Source of the DNA: Engraulis encrasicolus
Taxonomy: Eukaryota; Chordata; Actinopteri; Clupeiformes; Engraulidae
DNA length: 64,000 bases
Direction: 5' to 3'
NCBI RefSeq assembly: GCF_034702125.1
Contig: NC_085867.1
Coordinates: 46,246,935 to 46,310,934, forward strand
Shown: positions 56,545 to 64,000 of the stretch, one piece after another
How positions within the stretch are numbered: the first letter of the stretch is position 1
How the letters are laid out: each line of letters begins with the position of its first letter
Notes under the pieces: model-generated
What the model saw: the letters and a program-made list of their open reading frames with translations, nothing else
What the model was told of the DNA's origin: nothing
Database searches by the model: none
Position numbers and translations under genes: made by a program

Positions 56545-56651
56545 ATGAGTTTCCCTCAGGAGCAGCGTCTTGGACCGGGGACAAGTGCTTTGCCCACTGA
56601 TGCGTCCTTGAAGGGTGGTGAAAAGTCAGATGACTTTGCAGAGGATCATGG
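56545..56651 (+). CDS. B-box/FN3 gene exon 1
   Basis: ATG in ACAATGAG, 35 codons plus two bases (MSFPQEQRLGPGTSALPT then DASLK), donor GG|GTAAGC. It may be the first coding exon; upstream exons cannot be excluded. Confidence 0.65.
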
Positions 56652-59600
56652 GTAAGCATTAAGATACGCCACCATCAGGTGAAATCAAATCACCTCCCGC
56701 AGCGCAGTCCTTAGTTGGATAATTGAGCGGAAGCTTTTTCCAGGCAGCGCAACCACAATCTAGAAGCATGGTGTTTTGAAATGGCTGCATTAGATTACAG
56801 CAACTATGTTAATATTGCTAAATTCCAATTTTATACTTGTAAAAGTCCTAAAATATGTTATGGTCTTGTAAGCGTGTATACTAATTTATGTTAACTATCG
56901 ACCTACGTTTTCCTCCTGTGTTTATGAAAAATCTGTTCTGTCTGCGACCCCCCTGTGTCCCCCTGGCCTAGAGGTCCTGGCCCCCAGTTTAGGAACCACT
57001 GCACTATAGTAGGCTATATCTTATGTATGCACTAGCAGTGGTAGAAAATGAAAGTTCAATATCTGTACATGTCTTGTGTTTCACTGATGCTCCCTCTCCT
57101 GTAACCCTTGTATCCGTAGCTCTCATCGGTATTCCAGGAGGAAACAAGAACCCCTTGCACCCAGCTTCTCCAGGTCCACGGGGAGTAGTGCTTTGCCCAC
57201 TCACATTTCCTTGAAGAGTGCTGAAACGCCAATTAAATTTGCAGGGTAAGGAGTAGATAGATTAAAGGGGCACTGTGTAGGATGGTGGCCAGAGTAGGTA
57301 TTGCAACTATGCTGCTACTGTGCTGCCACTGCCAAATTTAATCTTTTCATGCATACTTACTAGATAATGAACTAATATTAGTACAGTAAAGTGTGCAGCT
57401 AAACATGTCTATTTCTGGAGAACATCCCCTTTTCAGGTATGAAAGGTGATATTTTCATAGTCATAATGAAGAGAATTTGATGATTGTGGTAAGTATTCAT
57501 GAAAAAGGTTACATTTGTTAATGGGCAGCATGAATTCTGGAAATAAATTACTAAGTATATTACACAGTGCAGTGTAAGGACCAAAAGAACAGACCTACTC
57601 AAAAGAGTTAAGTAATAGACATCACATGGACTTCTTTTTGGACTTTGAAGGCATTGTGTCTCCTCACATAGGACACTTCATCAGTTATAATGTGATTATA
57701 ATGTGACCATGAATGTATGGTTGAATGTAAAACAAGGCTATCTTAAAGGACAACAGTTTTGCGTCATTTTGAACGCTTCCAAAGATATTGGATTTGGTGA
57801 TATTGGGCGATATCCATCTTCTGGGCAAGATGTTATTTTTCACTATTTACTATAATTCGGTTTATCACTAACAATGTGTAGTAAATGTTTTTGGTTTGAA
57901 ACATCCGGACTATATGTGGAGATTAGAAAACAATGTTTTGTGAGTTTCAATCCGTGACAGTGCTGCCATCGTGTTTATTATGGCCTGCATTTACTTGCCC
58001 AGATGAATGGCGCTTCATGGATATCACGATATCACCAAATCCATCATCTTCGGGAGCGCTCCAACAAGTGATGGAAAACTGTATTTTACAAATGAGTGCT
58101 GATTGCAAAAGAGGTCTTGTCCTTTAATGTATGTCTGCTTTGCACAATAAATGTGTAAAATCTGATAATCTTAATCATCCCTGTTAAATATTCCATCAGA
58201 TTTCCCTTGCTTTTCACACATTTTATTTGCAACTATCAGTATTGTTAGGCTATTAATGTTATGTGATGTGTTCTATTTTTTCTACATGCATCTGTCCTCC
58301 ATGTATGGCTGCCCTGCCTAACTCCAGTAGTGAAAGTGGATACTCGTCTACAGGTTTAAGGTATGTTATCAAACAAAACATACAATTTTGCCTGATTAAA
58401 ACCAATTGGAAAAAAATAGCAAATAATTATACACAGACTACACACTATGTGCCTCATTTAATAACTGATTTCCCCCCCTGGGGCCTCATTTCGGCTTGTA
58501 TGCATAAAAAAAGTTGTACAAAGAGTGAAATTTGGGGTCGCAATTCCTTATAAAGAATTTCCATGTGTGAAAAGCGTTGCAGTTTTGCCCCAATGCCTTG
58601 CCAATGCATATTTCATTAGTTCACACTCTTAAATTTGGATTAAGCATGTATGCATGCATCTTCGTTCGGACTTCTCGTGATCATGCCGCTCTCGCAGGAG
58701 AGCGGCTGTCCACATGGTGCACCTATCATCAAAGTGTATCACGGGGTCCGCGCGAACCACTGTAGGCCTACTCAAGAAGTTCAGAGATTACATGGTGTAT
58801 TGGGCAAGGTCGCTGGCCATGGTGCTGAAGTACTGCCACGGTGGAGAAATGGCTATGCAGTAAATATTCTCGAGCTAGGGAGTACGGGTGCCACTGAGAG
58901 CTCGGGCAGTATCTACGCCCACAGATATGTGCGAGCTCCGAGCGGACACCACCTGGTGGATGATGGTTAGAGAGCAATGGAGTGAGGTGAACTGAGAGGA
59001 AGGGACAAAACGCTTGACGAATCTATAGAACAGCAGAGTAAGGGAGGCGAAAGGGGAGGTGGTGGGTGTGAGCGAGAAAGACAATTTATGACTGGAGACA
59101 GGTGAGCGGAGAATAAATGCTGTATGGTGTTCCAAATTTTAGTGTGCTGACATTCCACCGACGGCAGAGCAGAGAATGAGAGGCAGCTGGTTAAATAGAC
59201 GTGCCTACAGTGAGGAGAATAAGTATTTAATCCCTTGCTGATTTTGTTGGTTTGTCCACGAATAAAGACATGATCAGTCTATAATATTAATGATAAAATG
59301 TATTCTAATATGGAGAGACAGAATAAAAAAAGAAAATCCAGAAAATAACTTTGAAGAATATATTTTAATTGATTTGTATTCCATTGAGGAAAATAAGTAT
59401 TTGACCCCTCTAGTCAAAGAAGACAAAATACTTGGTGGCAAAGCCCTGGTTTTCTTGTACAGAGGTCACATGTTTCTTTCAGTTAATGACAATGTTTGTG
59501 GATGTATTAGAAGGGATTTCTGTCCACTTTTCTTTGCAGATTATCTCTAAATCATTTAAGTTGTATGACTGTATCTTGGCAAATGGGAGCTTCTGTTCCC

Positions 59601-62600
59601 TCCACAGGATTATTGTAGGGTTAATGTTTGGAAACTGTCTAGGCCACTTCATGACCTTAATGTGCTTCTGCTTGAGCTACATGTTATGGATTATTATCAT
59701 ATTAGGAGGCCAATCCATGACCCACCTTCAGTCTAGTGGTGGTGGGAAAGAGGTTGGCATGCAGCATTGTACGTTTACATGTCTCCCTCCTTCCATTTTT
59801 TGACGATGTGAAGTTGTCCTGTGTCTTGGCCAGACAAACAACCTCAAAATATAATGTTACCACTTTCATGTATGATGTTGGAGAAGGTGTTGTTCTTGGG
59901 ATCATAGGCAGCATTTATCTTCCTCAAAACGCATCGAGTTGTTTTAATGTTTGGTGTCATCTGATTCCAGCACCTCCCAATCATATCCTAATCCAGTTTG
60001 ATGTTCATTGGCAAACCTCAGGTGAGCCTGAACAGGTTCCTTCTGAAGCAGGGGTACCATACATGCACTGCAGGATTTTAATCCGGAGTGGTATTAAGTG
60101 TTTCCAATAGTTTTCTTAGTGACTGAGGTCCCAGCAGCCTGCCTGCTTTTAGGGTGCTGTATCTCTGTTTTTCTGGTTATTGAATCCCCACAAGGTCAAA
60201 TCTTGTATGAAACCACAGACAGGCCTAAGATTGATGATTGATCATCATTTTGTATGTCCTAAAATTTGGAAGACATGCACAAACAGTTTGCTCCTTAATA
60301 TCCAGGTGCCCATTTCAGCCTTGTTGAGTTCTAAAATCTTGTCCCTGACATCCTTTGACAGATTTTTGGTCTTTCCCATGATGGCGAGTTTAGTTTGATT
60401 GATTGACTGATACTATGGACTGATTCTGCAAATTCAATGTGTCTTTTGTGCAGGTTACTATTAACAGGTGTGCTAATTTCAGATAACAAGTTGATTGGAA
60501 GTGCCATTTGATCTGCAGGATCAGAACTCTTAATGGTTGGCAGGGGATCAAATACTTATTTCCCTCAATGAAATATAAATCAATTAATATATATTCTTTA
60601 GAATTAATTTCTGGATTTTCTTTTTGATATTCTGTCTCTCCATATTATAATACATTTTATCATTAACATTCAAGACTGATCATGTCTTTATTAGTGGGCA
60701 AACCAACAAAATCAGCAAGGGATCAAATACTTATTCTCCTCACTGTATCTTTCGCACTGAATTCAGACGATTGACCGTTGAGCGGAGAACAGAATGCAGG
60801 TGGTAATTAGGCATGCCAAATTTCAATACGCTTCTCCCAAACTTTCGTTTTTAACAAAACATGTGTTCAGCTCCAAAAAGGGTTTCAAGGGTGTGTTTTA
60901 CTACTTAAACACAGTGGTGTCTACGTAGAACATTTCAGGGATTTCAGTGTTCCCACTTAAAATGGATTGATCCATTATTTTGAATAACACAAATATATAC
61001 AGTATACCCACTTCAATAAATGCTCAAATATACAGTATACCCACCATAAAAAAGTATACTACACCACTGCTTAAACATACATACCGTACAGATATGGGTG
61101 TAGATCGAAAAGCAGAGAGACAGATGAGCAGACGGGCAGACATAACTAACATAACTGTATTTATTTCTTTGCAGTGTGCTATCGGAGTTGTCACTGTGTG
61201 ATGTCTGCTCAGATTTAGCTGAGAAGAGATGTGTGACTTGTGGAGATTCCTTCTGTGCAAGCCATGTTGAGGAACACTACAGTACTCCAGACTATGCAAG
61301 ACATCAGCTACAAGATCTTGGTCATTACACCTTCTGCCAACAGCATCAAAAGAAAATGTTGTTCTACTGCAATGACGATTGTACTCATATATGTATCCAG
61401 TGCTTGCTTGAGAGTCACAGACAACATGATGTCACGGAGGAGGTACTGTAAGAAAAAGAGATGAAGGCCTCGACTTTTTTAATCCATTTAGCCCTTTTGT
61501 TACACATAAAGCATATAATGTATAGCATATGTACTGCTGTTGCTGTTCTTTGCTGACTGACAGATATATATATATATATTTAAGGTTTGTACTATTTGTA
61601 TGAATATTTCAAAGAGGCTCTATTGCCACTGTTAATGACAATAATGATTTATGGTAATGAATAATAATGACTGATTATATTCTATAATCTTTATTCATTC
61701 TATTCATATACAGAAACCTGCGAGAATTTCATCAAAACGTTCTAAAAACAAAGGTAGGCCTACTGCATGTTTCTCTCTAATGCATACACTGTAAGGGATA
61801 AATAGCCTATATAAATGTTTGTACAGTTGTGTGTCGTAACACCGACAAATGCAGCAATAGCCCTGCCAAGGTAATAAAAAAACACAGTTCAGATGTAATA
61901 ACCCAGCCAACGTAATAATTTCCTGCCAACATAATTGGCAATGTAATATTTAGTTTTCAATTTAATTAAGTTATCATTTAAAGGGGTATGCCACTATTTT
62001 GGGGCTTAATACAGTTAAAATCGTTGGCTGGGGTTTATAAAGGTGGTTAAGTGTCTTATTTTTCATGTTAAGCGTTGTCTTGCTTTAAGACAAGTTAAAA
62101 GAGGGAATATGTCGCTAAGCTAGTGAAAGTCAATGGATCCGTGTCACGGATCCATTGACTTTCACTAGCTTAGCGACATGCTTACATGAAAAATAAGACA
62201 CTTTACCACCTTTATAAACCATGGCCAACTATTTTAACTGTATTAAGCCCCAAAATAGTGGCATACCCCTTTAATTATTACATTGACGGGGAGGTTGAAA
62301 AATCTTCAATTTCGTCACATTTAAGGCTTTGTTATACCTGCTGCAAATGAGTTTATACTTTGCATTCACTAATGGTGCGTGCAGTCACATGACCCAAAAT
62401 GACACCACGCCCCCTGACGTGGGCTAGCTCGAAAATGGACGTCTACTGGACTACAGAAGGAACCATGCATCATTTTGAGGATAATATAATGTCTTGAAGC
62501 TATTTTATCTTCTCCTCTCTCTCGGTTCATCTTTTTAAAAATATGACATCTTCTCTAGTGCCTGAAGGTGTTCCTCCACCTGGACAGATTCAGCTCGTCT

Positions 62601-62834
62601 CAGTGCTGCCAGACACTGTTACATTATCCTGGAGTTCTCCAAAGGACGCTCCTCCTGATCCACTCAGATTCAAGGTGACGTGGAGAGGAGGTCAGAAGGA
62701 GAGCACCTTGACAGTCACAGGTTTGGGTCTGGAGGTGCGAGAACTAACCCCAGGAGAAATGTACCATTTCAGGGTGGCAACGGTGGACAAAAATGATCAA
62801 CAGAGCGCATGGGTGGAGACATTTACTCGCACAG
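56545..62834 (+). CDS. B-box / FN3 protein (TRIM- or NLR-like fish gene), 5' part
   Basis: Six exons fit in phase: 56545-56651, 57120-57245, 58328-58360, 61175-61442, 61714-61753 and 62559-62834; the gene continues past the right edge. Exons 1 and 2 are related (SALPTDASLK and SALPTHISLK), resembling the short Ser/Leu repeats at the N-terminus of many fish NLR and TRIM-like proteins. Exon 4 has two B-box-like zinc fingers. Exon 5 gives a basic linker (KPARISSKRSKNK) and exon 6 an FN3 domain. No RING precedes the B-boxes in the visible exons. A NACHT or B30.2 domain could lie beyond base 64000. Function is probably immune signalling or ubiquitination, inferred from domain company only. Exon 3 is the least certain. 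Confidence 0.75.
57120..57245 (+). CDS. B-box/FN3 gene exon 2
   Basis: 126 bp, phase 2 to 2, between CCGTAG| and GG|GTAAGG. GSSALPTHISLKSAETP is homologous to exon 1, so the pair looks like a duplicated exon. Confidence 0.7.
57266..57575. mobile_element. TTAA-type MITE, copy 3, decayed
   Basis: TTAA then AGGGGCACTGTGTAGGAT, followed by sequence parallel to 47017-47374; the right terminus has degraded (ACACAGTGCAGTGTAAGG). In intron 2 of the B-box/FN3 gene. Confidence 0.75.
57747..58123. mobile_element. TTAA-flanked MITE of 377 bp
   Basis: AGGACAACAGTTTTGC at the left and, inward from the right, AGGACAAGACCTCTTTTGC, with TTAA outside (57743-57746, 58124-58127). GATATTGGGCGATATCC and GATATCACGATATCACC lie in the inner arms. 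Confidence 0.8.
58328..58360 (+). CDS. B-box/FN3 gene exon 3, tentative
   Basis: 33 bp between CTCCAG| and AG|GTATGT, phase 2 to 2, encoding SESGYSSTGL. Supported only by splice sites and by phase agreement with exon 4. Confidence 0.45.
58365..59205. other. Intron 3 of the B-box/FN3 gene, unassigned sequence
   Basis: No exon with matching phase was recognised. 58650-59000 is relatively GC-rich with frames open on both strands but without family features; it may be an old transposon fragment. Confidence 0.4.
59208..60745 (-). mobile_element. Tc1-like transposon with decayed transposase
   Basis: CAGTGAGGAGAATAAGTATT at both ends, inverted, next to TA (59206-59207, 60746-60747). A second internal copy of the terminal motif (GAGGAAAATAAGTATTTGAC near 59387, and mirrored near 60540-60570) gives the IR/DR layout of fish Tc1 elements. 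The transposase is on the minus strand and broken by stops; AKTQDNFTSSKNGR near 59800 is one surviving piece. It sits in intron 3 of the B-box/FN3 gene. Confidence 0.88.
61175..61442 (+). CDS. B-box/FN3 gene exon 4: double B-box zinc finger
   Basis: After TTTGCAG|, the exon encodes CDVC, CVTC, FCASHVEEHY (first finger) and CQQH, YCNDDC, CIQC, HRQHD (second finger). Two donors are possible: 61443 (GAG|GTACTG), which keeps phase with the FN3 exon, and 61448 (GTAAGA), which would read NLREFHQNVLKTK from exon 5 but then break phase with the FN3 exon. Confidence 0.88.
61982..62270. mobile_element. TTAA-flanked foldback MITE, almost loop-free
   Basis: AGGGGTATGCCACTATTTTG at the left and its mirror at the right, TTAA outside (61978-61981, 62271-62274). 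The two arms pair along nearly the whole 289 bp, meeting at GATCCGTGTCACGGATC near 62136-62152. It lies between exons 5 and 6 of the B-box/FN3 gene. Confidence 0.92.
62559..62834 (+). CDS. B-box/FN3 gene exon 6: fibronectin type III domain
   Basis: 276 bp, phase 1 to 1 as is usual for FN3 exons, between TCTCTAG| and CAG|GTAGGA. Landmarks are PPGQIQLVSVLPDTVTLSW, FKVTWRGG, LEVRELTPGEMYHFRVATV. Confidence 0.9.
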
Positions 62835-63740
62835 GTAGGACATGGACTTTTATTGACCTACAGTATTTATGAAATACTGAAATACTAAATATTTATGAAA
62901 TGTATTTTTTTTTCATATGTACCTGCAAACAAAAAAGGCCTAAAATCTAAAGTAAAATTATCTAAGCTGTACTCTGACTGCTTTTCATTCTGTCAGGGTT
63001 AGGTTTCTTTAATGTTGTCCCATGAAAAGACATAGGGCCTACTTGCAAGTTTGCAGAAATGTGAGGGGTGTACTCCTATGAAACACTGCACAGTAGGGGT
63101 GTCAACAATGATCAATTTGGCGATCCGAATCGATGTGGGGCATGGACGATCCAGAATCGATCCGGCAAGTTCCAGAATCGATCTGGCAATTTTTTTAAGT
63201 TTCAATTACTTCCATGGATATTTCGGGAGCAAATGAATGTTAAATTAAATAAAAACACTTCAAAACATTGCAAGACTGATACAGACTGAGACAGATTGAT
63301 ACAGAAAACAGCCAATAAATTGTTGCTCAGTATCTGACTACTTGTATTGCCTCATCATGACTGATTAAGCATTTGCTTTGCTTTCAGTAGAAATGTAATG
63401 CATTGCAATGCATTGTAGAATTGAGTCGGATCAGATCGGATCGCATAGAATCGAATCGAATCGCTACCTCCCGAATCGTGATCGAATCGGATCGTGAGGG
63501 CAGCGCCGATCCGCACCACTACTGCACAGCCTAAGTAAAGTGCAAACAGAGTTAGGAACATGGCTGGATTGGCCATATGGCATACAGGGCATTTGCCCGG
63601 TGCTCATATTAGATGACTAAAAATGTTTGTCAATGACTTCATTGTCTCTCTCAATGCCTGGCAGACCGGTCTTGGCTGAAAATGCCCCACCAGATGTTTG
63701 GTCCCGGGTCTGCCCTGATTAGGAACTATGCATGTGGGAA
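62835..63740. other. Downstream intron with degenerate repeats
   Basis: 63095-63530 is rich in GAATCGAT/GATCGGATC units and probably an old transposon; 63559-63715 carries a fragment of the GGGCTGGACYGG MITE family. No further exon was recognised. Confidence 0.45.
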
Positions 63741-63750
63741 ACACAACCCA

Positions 63751-63878
63751 GGGGTGCATTTCTCAAAAGAGAAGTTGCTAACGACGGTAGCTACTTTATT
63801 GGTTGCAATGCAATTTCCCATTGGCAACTACCCAAGTTACTAACTGGCCAACAACGACTCTTTCGAGAAACGTACCCC
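63751..63878. mobile_element. 130-bp palindromic MITE, copy 3
   Basis: GGGGTGCATTTCTCAAAAGA to TTTCGAGAAACGTACCCC with GGTTGCAATGCAATTTCCCA inside, matching 22952-23073. Confidence 0.78.
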
Positions 63879-64000
63879 AGAGTAGGTTTTGCAACCCCAG
63901 ATGTCTAGACCTATAATGACAACCCATCTATACAGCCATGCTTGACCTCAGAGGTGGGGGAAGCAACAGCAGGAGTTGCATGACCCACCTGCAGACCAGG

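Noticed and set aside
58577..58970. Frames near a GC-rich patch in the B-box/FN3 intron
   Set aside because: Open on both strands, no phase-compatible splice sites and no domain features.

Overview
The window is vertebrate nuclear DNA, almost certainly from a ray-finned fish. Genes are intron-rich, long (CA)n/(GT)n tracts are everywhere, and the space between exons is packed with tRNA-derived SINEs, LINE 3' tails, hAT, Tc1 and TTAA-type DNA transposons of the kind seen in teleosts. The species cannot be read from the sequence.

Five protein-coding loci are supported. (1) tbca, tubulin-folding cofactor A, on the minus strand (exon 1 2012-2064, exon 2 386-491; the rest lies left of base 1). (2) An intronless plus-strand gene, 2430-3203, for a 257-residue protein with a basic N-terminus; I do not recognise a named family. 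It starts 365 bp from the tbca start codon in divergent orientation. (3) scamp1, a complete nine-exon gene on the minus strand, 29218 down to 8529, giving a 338-residue four-helix SCAMP. (4) A two-exon relaxin-family preprohormone on the plus strand (49378-49603 and 50693-50916). (5) The 5' part of a plus-strand gene from 56545 with short repeat exons, two B-box-like zinc fingers and an FN3 domain, running past the right edge. In human, TBCA and SCAMP1 are close together on chromosome 5q14, so the left half looks like conserved synteny.

Layout: 1-2.4 kb tbca; 2.4-4.1 kb the intronless gene; 4.1-8.5 kb intergenic sequence and probable scamp1 3' UTR; 8.5-29.2 kb scamp1; 29.4-49.3 kb a gene-poor block of mobile elements; 49.4-51 kb the relaxin-family gene; 51-56 kb a foldback element and a 2.6 kb palindrome; 56.5-64 kb the B-box/FN3 gene with a Tc1 copy and several TTAA-flanked MITEs in its introns.

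No new biochemical system is evident. The best second-look items are structural. scamp1 exons are boxed in by tandem repeats that touch splice sites, including a minisatellite that has amplified the exon 4 acceptor plus the exon start. A SINE at 30.4-38.06 kb was split by a foldback element that itself carries five further insertions, one confirmed by an empty TTAA site in the paired arm. Several TA-flanked MITEs repeat one short motif internally in both orientations. All calls rest on reading the sequence; no database search was run.
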